Source of the DNA: Vibrio splendidus
GTDB lineage: Bacteria; Pseudomonadota; Gammaproteobacteria; Enterobacterales; Vibrionaceae
Reading direction: 5' to 3'
DNA length: 64,000 nucleotides
NCBI RefSeq assembly: GCF_024347615.1
Contig: NZ_AP025509.1
Coordinates: 1,116,001 to 1,180,000 of the forward strand
In this document: piece by piece, positions 35,644 to 45,295 of the stretch
How positions within the stretch are numbered: position 1 is the first letter of the stretch
Layout of the letters: each line of letters starts with the position of its first letter
Position numbers and translations under genes: made by a program
The notes under the pieces: model-generated
The model's input: only the letters and a program-made list of their open reading frames with translations
The model's database searches: none
What the model was told of the DNA's origin: nothing

Positions 35644-38242
35644 TTTTGGCCTAGAGGCGATCATCTATGCAAAAGCAATCACGCTGCTTGCTACCGTGGC
35701 TGTGGTTGTTATGTGGTTGCTCTATTATTGCTACCGCCTAAAACAAAAGAACGAAGTCATTGCGGGGACACACCATGCCCCGTACATCGCCTATTCGATC
35801 TGTATTGTTGCGTGGATCAGTAGCAACGCCTATTTCCATACCGATTTATTGCCAGAACTTGGGGCCTCGGCCGCTGTGTTCGCGGCAAAGTTTGCCAACC
35901 TCGCCTCTTTCTTTGCGTTTGCCTTTGCCTATTACTTCTCGTGCAAACTCGCAGCCGAACAACGTAATGGTAAGGTTCATGCGTGGCAGCAAGCCATTTT
36001 TGTCACACTGACTGTCTACTCCTTCTTTATCAATTTAAGTCCGGGGTTAACCGTTGAACATGTCACGATTGCTGGCCCAAGCCAGTTCGTGATCGAGTTT
36101 GGCACACACACACCGTACTTCTTTATCGGGATGATCAGCTTCGTTGTCCTGACGCTATTCAACCTCGTGGCCATGCGCGCCAACAGCAGCAAGCTTACCT
36201 TAGCCAAAACCAACTACATGATCGCGGGCATCTTAGTGTTCATGCTGTCTACTGCGACAATCCATCTAGGTATGACCTACTTCTTGCGTGACTTCTCACT
36301 CACTTGGCTGCCACCAGCCTTGTCGATCAGTGAGATGTTGTTCGTTGGCTATGCTCTACTGACCTCTCGCTTCTATAGCGTGAAATACCTTGCGTACATG
36401 AGCCTAAATACGTTGTTGGTGTGTGCAATTTTGGTGATACCTTTTGGCGCGATATTTATCCCACTGACAGACGATAACCAATGGCTCATTGCTATCCCGA
36501 TCTGCGCGGTTATCGGCATCACTTGGCATTTACTCTACAAACGTGTGAGCAACTACGCCTCCTTCTTTATCTACGGAAACAAGAAAACGCCAGTACAACA
36601 GATCCTCGCGCTAGAAGAGGATTTCAAGCTATCAATTGATGATGCAATGCGTCGTTTGGGTAGCCTACTGCAAATTCCAGAAGATAAGCTACGTCTAGTG
36701 AACAGCAACTACAACGAAACCTTCTACGAAGATTATCTGTCTACTAACAAGTCCGTTTTAGTGTTCGATGAGTTGTCTCAGGAGCTTGATTACACCGCAC
36801 CAGCCAAGCGCTCAATCAAAGCCCTGTATGACAAAATGAGCTCCAACGATACCGCCTTGGTGATGCCTCTATTCGGCCAGGGTAAATCGGTCACGCACTT
36901 GTTAGTATCGTCACACAAGAGCAACGATCAGATGTTCTCTAACGAAGAGATCTCTGCCCTGCAAACCTTGTTAACTCGAGTACAAAGCACTATCGAAGCC
37001 GATAGACGTATCCGCCAAAGTCGTGCCCTTGCTAACTCAATCGCTCATGAAATGCGTAACCCACTGGCTCAAGTGCAATTGCAATTTGAACTATTAAAAC
37101 AGCACATTGATAATCAAGCTCCAGCGAAACAGATCTTACTTGATATTGAGAACGGCCAAGCTGCGATTCAACGTGGTCGACAGCTGATTGATATCATCTT
37201 GCGAGAAGTCAGTGATAGCTCACCCGAGCATGGACCAATCACCATGACCTCTATCCACAAGGCCGTGGATCAAGCCGTCAGCCATTATGGCTTTGAGAAC
37301 GAGAAGATCATTGAGCGAATTCGTTTACCACAACATGCTGATTTTGTCGCAAAACTGAATGAAACCCTATTCAACTTCGTTATTTTCAACCTGATACGTA
37401 ACGCGATCTACTACTTTGACTCTTATCCAGACAGCCAAATTGAGATCAGCACCAAAACTGGGGCTTACGAGAACGTCCTCACATTCCGTGATACCGGCCC
37501 CGGCATTGACGAAGCCATCGTTCATAAGATCTTTGATGACTTCTTCTCTTACCAAAAAAGCGGTGGTAGTGGTTTAGGTTTAGGCTACTGCCAACGTGTA
37601 ATGCGTTCATTTGGTGGCAAAGTTGAATGCCATTCCAAACTTGGCGAGTTTACTGAGTTCCACCTGTACTTCCCTGTTGTGCCCAATGCACCCAAAGCAG
37701 ACGCACTTCGTACACCTTACTTCAATGATTGGAAAAGTAACCAAGCCGCAACTGAAAACAAAACCAACGTAGACGCTAAGCCAGACAACCAAGCGGCAAC
37801 GCAAAATTCAGAACCAACAAGCACGCTAACCCCAGGGAATCATTTGGCTCCAACCGTGCTTATCGTCGATGATAAAGAAGTACAACGCACGCTTGTTCAA
37901 ATGTACCTGAGCCGACTTGGCGTAAATAGCTTACAAGCCAAAAACGGTGAGAATGCCGTCGAGCTGTTCAAAACACACAAGGTCGATTTGATCTTAATGG
38001 ACGTACAAATGCCGATAATGAATGGTTTTGACGCCAGCCAAATTATCAAGGCACGCTCTCCTCAAACACCAATCATTGCTTTGTCTGGCGAATCAGGACA
38101 ACACGAGTTAGATATGATCAGTAAACTGATGGATGGTCGCCTAGAGAAGCCAACCTCTTTGAAGGCACTGCAACACGTACTGGACAACTGGCTAGAGAAA
38201 GGCTGGGCGTCAAACGCCTCTAAAGAAACAGAAAGTGAATAG
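35636..38242 (+). CDS. luxN: LuxN hybrid histidine kinase, autoinducer-1 receptor
   Basis: An 868-aa membrane sensor that matches V. harveyi LuxN closely along its length, starting [19 protein letters not shown]. Nine hydrophobic helices form the autoinducer-binding N-terminus (about residues 1-310). The H-box [14 protein letters not shown] follows at about residue 470, then the ATPase motifs [19 protein letters not shown] and [10 protein letters not shown], and a receiver domain with LILMDVQMP near residue 785. It acts as kinase or phosphatase toward LuxU depending on ligand. The linker before the receiver is longer and Asn/Thr-rich. The start at 35636 is supported by AAGGA and by LuxN homology. 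It overlaps luxM by 8 bp. Confidence 0.97.
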   Translation: MFDFGLEAIIYAKAITLLATVAVVVMWLLYYCYRLKQKNEVIAGTHHAPYIAYSICIVAWISSNAYFHTDLLPELGASAAVFAAKFANLASFFAFAFAYYFSCKLAAEQRNGKVHAWQQAIFVTLTVYSFFINLSPGLTVEHVTIAGPSQFVIEFGTHTPYFFIGMISFVVLTLFNLVAMRANSSKLTLAKTNYMIAGILVFMLSTATIHLGMTYFLRDFSLTWLPPALSISEMLFVGYALLTSRFYSVKYLAYMSLNTLLVCAILVIPFGAIFIPLTDDNQWLIAIPICAVIGITWHLLYKRVSNYASFFIYGNKKTPVQQILALEEDFKLSIDDAMRRLGSLLQIPEDKLRLVNSNYNETFYEDYLSTNKSVLVFDELSQELDYTAPAKRSIKALYDKMSSNDTALVMPLFGQGKSVTHLLVSSHKSNDQMFSNEEISALQTLLTRVQSTIEADRRIRQSRALANSIAHEMRNPLAQVQLQFELLKQHIDNQAPAKQILLDIENGQAAIQRGRQLIDIILREVSDSSPEHGPITMTSIHKAVDQAVSHYGFENEKIIERIRLPQHADFVAKLNETLFNFVIFNLIRNAIYYFDSYPDSQIEISTKTGAYENVLTFRDTGPGIDEAIVHKIFDDFFSYQKSGGSGLGLGYCQRVMRSFGGKVECHSKLGEFTEFHLYFPVVPNAPKADALRTPYFNDWKSNQAATENKTNVDAKPDNQAATQNSEPTSTLTPGNHLAPTVLIVDDKEVQRTLVQMYLSRLGVNSLQAKNGENAVELFKTHKVDLILMDVQMPIMNGFDASQIIKARSPQTPIIALSGESGQHELDMISKLMDGRLEKPTSLKALQHVLDNWLEKGWASNASKETESE

Positions 38243-38277
38243 CTAACTGCGAACGGTTAAGCGAATCAATGGTTAAA

Positions 38278-38312
38278 TAGTTAATAGTTAATAGTTAATA
38301 GTTAATAGTTAA
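38278..38312 (+). repeat. Heptanucleotide microsatellite (TAGTTAA)5
   Basis: Five perfect head-to-tail copies of TAGTTAA lie 36 bp after the luxN stop and run into the terminator. Confidence 0.92.
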
Positions 38313-38352
38313 TAAAAAATGCCCTCAAGAGATGTATTGAGGGCATTTTTTT
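38313..38352 (+). terminator. luxMN terminator
   Basis: AAAAAATGCCCTCAA pairs with TTGAGGGCATTTTTTT across a short loop. The A and T tracts suit both luxN and the converging LysR gene. Confidence 0.92.
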
Positions 38353-38392
38353 GGTCAACTCATTGAATCTATTAAAAAATCACAGTTAAAGC

Positions 38393-39319
38393 TTACTGAT
38401 GGTTGGCTTCAACCATCGCCGTTTCGATCAAATCCAGTAACCATTTGTATTTAGCAGAGTGTTGGTTTTTCTTATGAAGATAGGCAAATACCTCCATTTT
38501 CTCTGCATCTTCTTCTAATCCTTCAATCACAATCGAGCGCAATACTCCCTTGTGCTGTTCGATCACCGGAGGCATGCAGGGCGCGATCATATTGGAATGC
38601 TTAATCGTTTCTATTAACCCCACAACTGACGTCGTTCGAAGCGCCATATTAATCGATTTACCTTGGCTTAAAACTTCTTCTTCCAATCGCGAGTGTTTGT
38701 TTTGATCGAAGTAAGCAAGGTCTACATGCGCAAATGGAAAGGACAACAAATCATCGATCTGTGCTACATCCTCTTTAAAAGGATGGTCGACTCTTACTGC
38801 CAATACAAATTTTAGGGTCACGAGAGGCACGGCAATGATCTCGGCGGGCAGGTTTTCAGCTTCAAAGTGAATAACAAAATCAATCTCGTCACTCTTAAGT
38901 CTTTCCAGTGAATCTTGGGAGCTAGTATGACTAATCAACCTCGAAAGTGGACTTTCATCTGAGAGTTGATGAAACAGAGAGGGTGTTAACCAAGGCAAAA
39001 GATGCGGGTTCGCCTCTATCTTAAAGTCTTCGCTTAGTTCGGCAGGAGTAAACTGTTTACCCTCTTCTATCGCCGTGACCAACCCGTCCAATAATGGAAA
39101 AACACGTCGATACAGTTCATCAGAATAAGGCGTCGGGAGAAACTGCTTATTGGACAAAACAAATAGCTCTTCACCTAACGATTCCTTAAGCTTTTTGACG
39201 CTTTGGCTTACCGCTGGTGTCGAGACAAACAGCTTTTCAGCTGCTTTGCGCAAGCTTTTTTCCTGATATACCACCACAAACACTTTCAATAAGTTCAAAT
39301 CGACATTATTCAGTTTCAT
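38393..39319 (-). CDS. LysR family regulator
   Basis: A 308-aa LysR protein: HTH LNLLKVFVVVYQEKSLRKAAEKLFVSTPAVSQSVKKLKESLGEELFV (about residues 7-53), then a substrate domain with DEIDFVIHFEAENLP and a C-terminal KYKWLLDLIETAM. The ATG at 39319 is preferred to a TTG 18 bp upstream. It is divergent from an outer-membrane protein gene by 130 bp, with a dyad array between them. Control of the OMP/DUF1254 pair is likely but inferred. Confidence 0.9.
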   Translation of the reverse strand: MKLNNVDLNLLKVFVVVYQEKSLRKAAEKLFVSTPAVSQSVKKLKESLGEELFVLSNKQFLPTPYSDELYRRVFPLLDGLVTAIEEGKQFTPAELSEDFKIEANPHLLPWLTPSLFHQLSDESPLSRLISHTSSQDSLERLKSDEIDFVIHFEAENLPAEIIAVPLVTLKFVLAVRVDHPFKEDVAQIDDLLSFPFAHVDLAYFDQNKHSRLEEEVLSQGKSINMALRTTSVVGLIETIKHSNMIAPCMPPVIEQHKGVLRSIVIEGLEEDAEKMEVFAYLHKKNQHSAKYKWLLDLIETAMVEANHQ

Positions 39320-39340
39320 ACCCAAACCATAAATCAATAC

Positions 39341-39376
39341 TTAACGAATGGTTAAGTTTATATGAATTAACTTAAC
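39341..39376. promoter_or_regulatory. Dyad array between LysR and OMP genes
   Basis: TTAAC-GAATG-GTTAA (39341-39355) overlaps GTTAAGTT (39351-39358), which pairs with AACTTAAC (39369-39376). These dyads in a divergent promoter fit a LysR operator. Confidence 0.55.
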
Positions 39377-39449
39377 GATGTCCACTTTGTATAGTTACCT
39401 CACCTTCACGCAGTACACGGAAGTAGTGAGATAAATTTATGAGGCATCT

Positions 39450-40238
39450 ATGTTATTACAACGTTCAATCCTTTCTCTAACTCCTTTGTTTCTGGCAAGT
39501 GTCGCTTTCGCGGAAGAAGCCGAAATTCAAGATATGTCAGATCCGTTAGCCGTCTATACACAAGGTGGCTTCGGTTACACAGACAAAGGCTTAAACCTGA
39601 AAATCGGGCAAACCTATGACACTGGTAGCGATACGACCATGGGTATGAATGTCTTCGAAGTCAAAGGCATCGCTGGTGAAGCCATTGGTTGGAATAACCG
39701 AGGCGCAGATGACAGTATCGATTCGATTCGTTTCAGAAACTTCGGCGTAGACTTAACCAATGGTCGAGGCACACAAGTCGATATGTCTTGGGATTTCGAT
39801 AGTAATCAAGGTAGTGCGTCATACAGCTTTATACAAGCTCTTCCACAAATGGGCATGTTTAATTTCTATCCGCTTGCGGGTGTTGGTGTTGCTGCAGGTG
39901 AGGAGTTGGTTGAAGGCTCTGGAGGCAACCTCGACGCGGATCAACTTCGTGATCGCTACAACATGCACGGTACTTTCTACGTGGCGGGTATGTACGCAAA
40001 AATGCAACTTACCGACAAGATTTGGTTGAACTATAACCCTATGTATTTAGGCACGATGTCTGGTTCATCAACGTTCAAAGATTATGGATTCGAGGGCAGT
40101 GATTCTGTACTCGCACATGAGTTTGCTGCGAGCTACCAGATTAACCCAAGGGCGAACGTTCGTTATTTTGCAAATTGGACAGAAAACACCAGTATCGAAG
40201 ACGGTGATCACCGCATCGAATTTAACTATCAGTTTTAA
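39450..40238 (+). CDS. Outer-membrane beta-barrel protein
   Basis: A 262-aa secreted protein. The signal peptide MLLQRSILSLTPLFLASVAF is cleaved near AFA-EEA. Alternating strands rich in Gly, Tyr and aromatic residues (YTQGGFGYTDKGLNLKIGQTYD, FYVAGMYAKMQLTDKIWLNYNPMYLG) and a C-terminal IEFNYQF ending in Phe are outer-membrane barrel features. The specific porin family is not recognised. GAGG precedes the ATG. It is followed by the DUF1254 gene after 106 bp, probably in the same operon. Confidence 0.75.
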   Translation: MLLQRSILSLTPLFLASVAFAEEAEIQDMSDPLAVYTQGGFGYTDKGLNLKIGQTYDTGSDTTMGMNVFEVKGIAGEAIGWNNRGADDSIDSIRFRNFGVDLTNGRGTQVDMSWDFDSNQGSASYSFIQALPQMGMFNFYPLAGVGVAAGEELVEGSGGNLDADQLRDRYNMHGTFYVAGMYAKMQLTDKIWLNYNPMYLGTMSGSSTFKDYGFEGSDSVLAHEFAASYQINPRANVRYFANWTENTSIEDGDHRIEFNYQF

Positions 40239-40344
40239 GCAGTCACTTTCTGCTTGGATGAGCTCTTTCAGTTTGAACCAATGATTTCTGTTCGACGAGC
40301 CACTCCCGTTTTGACGAATAATTTTGATTTTTTGAGGACATATT

Positions 40345-41856
40345 ATGAATATGATATCTAAAGCCTTTGTTGGTAGTTTCACTTGCCCATTACGCTCAGC
40401 TGCCATGCTAGTTTCTGTAACAGCCTTGTTTTCAGCCACAGCGATAGCAGGCAACGGTGATGCGACAGAAACGATCCAAACGCGTGCAGGTGACTTTACT
40501 TTCGAAACCGACTTTCTTCATGGCATTCCAACACAAGAAAGCTCAGCAAAACTGTTTGAACTGATGGACTATCAACGCGCGTCACAAGCTTACATTTGGT
40601 CCGTACCTTTGGTGTCAAACTACGCATGGAAACAAGCCTATGCCGACATGGGTGCAGAGGATGGTCAAATTACTTATGTTGAGTCTCATGAATCTAAGCT
40701 AGGAGGCTTAACTTACAACACCTCTACGCCTTATGCGATTACTTGGTTTAACGTAGAGAAAGAGCCCGTTGTTATAGAAATTCCCACAAATGAACTGCGT
40801 GGCGCGGTACACACCATGTGGCAAATCGGTATTTCACAGATGACCGAACCGGGTGTCTACGTGGTAAAAGCGAAAGGTTCTGAAACGCCTAGCAACTTGC
40901 CAAAAGGCGCAAAAGTATTTGAGTCTGATACCAATAATGTTTTCTTGGGTGTTCGCTTAATGGCTAAGTCAGATCAACAACGTATGAAAGACTTAGAAGC
41001 ATTAAAAATTACTGACCTTAACGGCAAGCCGCTCAGTAGCAAAGGCGTGAACTTCCCTGAACGTGGTGACGATGCTAAGCACCCACGTGGTATGGCATTT
41101 TGGGAGACGTTGAATGAAGCGATCCAAGCCGAACCTGTAGCAGAGCGCGACCGCATAATGCACGACATGTTACGCCCACTAGGTATTGAAAAAGGCAAAG
41201 CATTTACTCCATCAGATCAGCAGCGTGACATCTTAGAACAAGCGGTAATCATGGGTGAAGCTATGGTCAAAAACATCGATTTCAACAAAACCGAACGTCT
41301 ACCACATGCGGCTTACGGTAAAGAAGGGAATTCGTGGGAAATCGCAACGGCTTCAACACCAAACCAAGACCGTCACTATGGTATGGACCTCGATGGACGT
41401 GCAGCTTGGTTTTATGAAGCCGTCACTAACGACATTGCAATGCATGGGTTTGAGAACGGCGGTTGGGGACAGATCTACCTAGACAACTACCGTGACGACA
41501 ATGGCAAAGGGCTAAATGGCAGTAACCACTATACTTTGACACTAGATGGAGATGTAAATTTCGCCGATTTGTTCTGGACAATTACTGTCTACAACGTAGA
41601 GAACCGCGCCATCATCGACAACGATATTGAACGTGCCGACGTGGGTTCAAACATCGAAGGAACAGTTAAAGATGCGCAAGGTAATTACACGTTCCACTTC
41701 TCGCCAACTAAGCCAGCGGGCGTTAATGAAGCGAATTGGGTGCAAACCCGAGAAGATGAAAACTGGTTTGTTTACTTCCGCGCTTACTCACCAAGTAAAG
41801 CGTTTGTAGAGCAGCAGCCTGAAACCTTGTTGCCTAACTTTAAGCGTGTGGACTGA
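40345..41856 (+). CDS. DUF1254/DUF1214 domain protein, secreted
   Basis: A 503-aa periplasmic or secreted protein. The signal peptide ends near IAGNGDATE at about residue 36. Residues about 65-200 (YQRASQAYIWSVPLVSNYAWKQ, YNTSTPYAITWFNVEKEPVVIEIP) are the DUF1254 domain. The C-terminal part (NHYTLTLDGDVNFADLFWTITVYN, ANWVQTREDENWFVYFRAYSP) is DUF1214. Together they make the usual two-domain VVA0879-like protein of unknown function. GAGGACATATT precedes the ATG. It pairs with an outer-membrane barrel and a LysR regulator, suggesting uptake or processing of one ligand. A terminator follows at 41925. Confidence 0.88.
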   Translation: MNMISKAFVGSFTCPLRSAAMLVSVTALFSATAIAGNGDATETIQTRAGDFTFETDFLHGIPTQESSAKLFELMDYQRASQAYIWSVPLVSNYAWKQAYADMGAEDGQITYVESHESKLGGLTYNTSTPYAITWFNVEKEPVVIEIPTNELRGAVHTMWQIGISQMTEPGVYVVKAKGSETPSNLPKGAKVFESDTNNVFLGVRLMAKSDQQRMKDLEALKITDLNGKPLSSKGVNFPERGDDAKHPRGMAFWETLNEAIQAEPVAERDRIMHDMLRPLGIEKGKAFTPSDQQRDILEQAVIMGEAMVKNIDFNKTERLPHAAYGKEGNSWEIATASTPNQDRHYGMDLDGRAAWFYEAVTNDIAMHGFENGGWGQIYLDNYRDDNGKGLNGSNHYTLTLDGDVNFADLFWTITVYNVENRAIIDNDIERADVGSNIEGTVKDAQGNYTFHFSPTKPAGVNEANWVQTREDENWFVYFRAYSPSKAFVEQQPETLLPNFKRVD

Positions 41857-41924
41857 TCATCTAGAGCGAATCACAGATCATTTATCTATGCGTCTAAAAA
41901 CTAACAGGCTCATAGAGCAAAACA

Positions 41925-41950
41925 AAAGAGGAGCCTCAGGGCTCCTCTTT
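41925..41950 (+). terminator. Terminator after the DUF1254 gene
   Basis: AAAGAGGAGCC pairs with GGCTCCTCTTT across a 4-nt TCAG loop; a pyrimidine-rich tract follows. It lies between converging genes. Confidence 0.88.
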
Positions 41951-41995
41951 CTCTTTTCTATCTTCATCTAGCAGCCAAATAAGCTCTTAATCGAA

Positions 41996-42634
41996 TTAAT
42001 CTAAAAGTGAACGAACGTAATCCGCAATGTCTGGGTCTTGGCAATGATCAAACAAGCATTGTTGGAAACGCTCACTGCCAACCGCTGTTTTCACGAGCTC
42101 TTGGTCGATTGCTCTTAGCGAATCAATAAAGTTATCTTTGACCACTGCGGCTTTCACCTCATTTAACAGTGCTGCGTTACGCTGTTGTGGTTCAGCTCGC
42201 TCTAGTGGATACCCATTACCACGCTCGCCTGTGAACGCTTTTTCAAAGATATAACGAATGTTGAGTTCACCAGCCCAGCCAAAGCCTTTAGCAAAAGCGA
42301 GAGCGAGAGCATTACCGTTGTTGATTTGGTTAAACAAGAACGCATCTGATGGCTCTAGGCAGTAGCCACAAACCACACCCGGATGCAGGTTCAGTGACAT
42401 CAAAGCACCTTGCCCTGTTCCACATCCCGTCACAACAAAGTCCACAGCCTTTGAGTTGATGAGAATACTAGCCATGATACCTAAGTGGATATACGTTAAG
42501 TGGTGATCATTCTCGTCGGTCATACCTAGATTAAAAACATCATGACCAATGCCACCCGCCACTGACTCTAGCTCAGCTGCAACCATGGCATTTTTACCTG
42601 CCTGACTGTTTTCCATCATTAGTGCGATTTTCAT
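41996..42634 (-). CDS. RpiB/LacAB family isomerase, probable uronate isomerase
   Basis: A 212-aa protein of the RpiB/LacA/LacB fold: MKIALMMENSQAGKN at the start, VDFVVTGCGTGQGALMSLN (about residues 64-82) with the reactive Cys, and GVVCGYCLEPSDAFLFNQINNGNALALAF. It follows a KduD-type dehydrogenase on the same strand by 63 bp. In streptococci an RpiB-family enzyme (DhuI) isomerises the unsaturated-uronate product before a KduD-like reductase (DhuD) acts. This pair looks like the same module and would replace KduI. The assignment is from family and context. AGGAGAACATAA precedes the ATG. Confidence 0.8.
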   Translation of the reverse strand: MKIALMMENSQAGKNAMVAAELESVAGGIGHDVFNLGMTDENDHHLTYIHLGIMASILINSKAVDFVVTGCGTGQGALMSLNLHPGVVCGYCLEPSDAFLFNQINNGNALALAFAKGFGWAGELNIRYIFEKAFTGERGNGYPLERAEPQQRNAALLNEVKAAVVKDNFIDSLRAIDQELVKTAVGSERFQQCLFDHCQDPDIADYVRSLLD

Positions 42635-42697
42635 TTATGTTCTCCTGCAAGATTGCTGCAAATTTAAAATTCTTAACCGTGTTTGTTACAAGGTCAG

Positions 42698-43459
42698 TTA
42701 ACGAGCTAACCAACCACCGTCAACAGCAATGGTATAGCCGTTAATGTAATCCGATGCTGATGAGGCTAAGAACACACAAGGACCTGCGATATCTTGCGGT
42801 TTACCCCAACGTTCAGCCGGAATACGCTCAAGAATCGCTTGATTACGCACAGCATCTTCACGCAGAGCTTGAGTATTGTTCGTTTCCATATAACCGGGGG
42901 CTATCGCATTCACGTTGATATTATCGCGCGCCCATTCGTTCGCCATCGCACGTGTCACTCCCATCACTGCACTCTTTGAGGCAGTATAAGAAGGCACGCG
43001 AATACCACCTTGGAATGAGAGCATTGATGCGATGTTAATGATTTTTCCGCCAGTGCCTTGAGCCTTAAACTGCTTCGCAACAGCTTGAGACATAAAGAAC
43101 ACAGTCTTGGTGTTCACGTTCATTACGTCATCCCAATCTTGCTCTGAGAACTCAATAGCATCTTGGCGACGAATAATTCCTGCATTGTTGACCAAGATGT
43201 CGACTTGGCCAAACTCAGCCAAAGTGCGCTCTATAACCTCTGGAATGCACGCTTGATCGAGAAGATCAGCACTCACGTTTAAGAACGAATGACCTGCCGC
43301 ACTCATTTTCTCAATAGTCTCTTCAGGTTCTGTTCGGTTAACACCGACAACCTTACAACCAGCTTCCGCTAGGCCTAATGCAATACCTTGCCCAAGCCCC
43401 GTGTTGCAGCCAGTCACTATCGCTACTTTACCTTCCAGACTGAATGACTCTAAGATCAT
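42698..43459 (-). CDS. kduD: 2-dehydro-3-deoxy-D-gluconate 5-dehydrogenase KduD
   Basis: A 253-aa short-chain dehydrogenase of exactly KduD length. The start MILESFSLEGKVAIVTGCNT carries the TGxxxGxG cofactor motif. NNAGIIRR, the catalytic Ser in ASMLSFQGG, and Tyr/Lys in YTASKSAV follow. The C-terminal GYTIAVDGGWLAR is typical. The enzyme reduces the 5-keto intermediate of pectin, hyaluronan or alginate-type uronate breakdown to KDG. The ATG at 43459 follows GAGGAAGCGAGC; an in-frame start 51 bp upstream lacks a site. It leads a two-gene operon with the RpiB-type isomerase. Confidence 0.9.
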   Translation of the reverse strand: MILESFSLEGKVAIVTGCNTGLGQGIALGLAEAGCKVVGVNRTEPEETIEKMSAAGHSFLNVSADLLDQACIPEVIERTLAEFGQVDILVNNAGIIRRQDAIEFSEQDWDDVMNVNTKTVFFMSQAVAKQFKAQGTGGKIINIASMLSFQGGIRVPSYTASKSAVMGVTRAMANEWARDNINVNAIAPGYMETNNTQALREDAVRNQAILERIPAERWGKPQDIAGPCVFLASSASDYINGYTIAVDGGWLAR

Positions 43460-43778
43460 GCTCGCTTCCTCAATTACATTGGATTCATTGCGTATCATTA
43501 CTATCAACAATTAAATCATACAATAAGATGTAAATGCGAGAGCGACGTTGTAGAAGTTCGATCTTGCACCAAAATCAGTCAAGCAAGTTGAAACGAGCAG
43601 CACAAACTAAATGAATGGGGGGAAGTGATTTGAAGAAGAGAAACCTATAACCCACTATGAACCATGAACTCGAAGATCACCTAAATCAGATATTTTAGGG
43701 ATTTGGCAACAATTCCATGATTTAAAAGAGTAAAAGGGTTATACATAATGATGTGTTATCTAAAATACTGAAATTATC
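43460..43778. other. 319-bp divergent region between kduD and the MFS gene
   Basis: ATTAAATCATACAAT at about 43510-43524 is a possible GntR-type half-palindrome near the kduD start. Nothing else was recognised. Confidence 0.4.
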
Positions 43779-45110
43779 ATGACGCTCAAAGAGATCCTTA
43801 ACATTCCCAATGTCCGCTACTTCTTAATGTTTCGAAGCAGCTACTTTGCGCGTTTTTACTACCCTATATTCACCCTACTCTATTTAGATTACGGGCTAAC
43901 TCTTTCTCAATTCGCGATGCTTAATGTAGTTTGGGCAGCTACCATTGTGCTTGCTGAGGTGCCGTCGGGCGCGTTCGCTGATACCTTAGGCCGCAAGAAA
44001 CTGGTGGTGCTGTCTTCGATCGTGATGTTTGTTGAGATCGCAATGATCGCGCTAGTACCAACCGGAAACCCCGACTTGGTGTTCATTGTCTTTCTGATTA
44101 ACCGGATTCTCAGTGGCTTAGCGATGGCACTGGCCAGCGGCGCCGACGAGGCATTGGCTTACGACACCTTAAAAGAACAAGGCAATGAAGAGTTGTGGCC
44201 TCGAGTGCTGCAAATCCAGCTTCGTGTCGCCTCAACGGTCGGTATCTTTGTCACATTGATTGGTGCGGCGATGTACGATGTGAACTTCATGGCGAACATC
44301 TTTGATTTCCTAGGATTAGCCGAGCCAGAAAGCACTAAAGATCTGATGCGTATTCCTGTGTTCGCCACCCTATTTGTTGCGATGATCGCTATCTATGCCG
44401 CGATTAATATGCGCGAAGAGAAAAAGGTGATGCCAAGTGACCAAACCAAATTGGCAGCCACCATCTCAAGTCTTAAGTTAACGATCGATGCGGGTAAGTG
44501 GGTATTTGCTACGCCTTACGTGCTGTTCATCTTGCTCTACTACAGCCTATTCGAACACACCTCACGCATGTTCCTAACCATGAACAGCCAATACTATCTG
44601 GCCATTGATATTCCAATTATCTACTTTGGTTTTATTGGTGCGGGTATCAGCTTGCTTAAGATTATATTGGCAGGACAAAGCCGAAGATTAGCAGAGAGTA
44701 TGGAGGCTAAAACCTTCATTGTAGTTATGGGATTGGCAAGCATGGCGACTTATTACTGGATCAGTTTAGGTTGGTCGATTTACGGAGTCATTCCGGCACT
44801 GGTATTAATCTTTATCATCATGACGATGAACATTTTCATCAGCTACCACCTGAATAAAAAAACCGAATCACACAACAGAGCCACGGTTCTCAGCTTTAAA
44901 GGGCTGATGTTTAACCTCGGATACGGCCTGATCGGTATCTTGTACGCTTACTACTATAAGCTGGTGTCTCAGGGCTACACCGAACAAGAAATAGAGCAGA
45001 ATCTTGCCTTCTTGGCCTCACTGTCTTCGTTTTTCTATTACTTCACCTTACTGTTCATTTCGATAAGCGCACTGTTCTATTTCAAGAACCGAAAAGAGCC
45101 CATTTTTTGA
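43779..45110 (+). CDS. MFS transporter
   Basis: A 443-aa membrane protein with about 12 hydrophobic helices. The loop between helices 2 and 3 has GAFADTLGRKKLVV (about residues 66-79), the MFS signature G-x-x-x-D-x-x-G-R-K/R. The central loop between the halves has REEKKVMPSDQ. The substrate is not evident; divergence from kduD may mean a sugar acid but this is weak. No clear ribosome site precedes the ATG. Confidence 0.85.
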   Translation: MTLKEILNIPNVRYFLMFRSSYFARFYYPIFTLLYLDYGLTLSQFAMLNVVWAATIVLAEVPSGAFADTLGRKKLVVLSSIVMFVEIAMIALVPTGNPDLVFIVFLINRILSGLAMALASGADEALAYDTLKEQGNEELWPRVLQIQLRVASTVGIFVTLIGAAMYDVNFMANIFDFLGLAEPESTKDLMRIPVFATLFVAMIAIYAAINMREEKKVMPSDQTKLAATISSLKLTIDAGKWVFATPYVLFILLYYSLFEHTSRMFLTMNSQYYLAIDIPIIYFGFIGAGISLLKIILAGQSRRLAESMEAKTFIVVMGLASMATYYWISLGWSIYGVIPALVLIFIIMTMNIFISYHLNKKTESHNRATVLSFKGLMFNLGYGLIGILYAYYYKLVSQGYTEQEIEQNLAFLASLSSFFYYFTLLFISISALFYFKNRKEPIF

Positions 45111-45295
45111 GGCGGCTAGCTATATTGTGTTGAAGTTCAATGAGCTGCCCCTTCAAAGGTTAGCTCGCACAAAGTTCTGATTTACCCAAATAGACTATCG
45201 CCTGAAAATAGACGCTCAATAAACAAACAAGCCCCTTCTTCTATTGGTTAAATTTGTTAATATAATCATAATTTTATATAACACACGGAAGCGTC

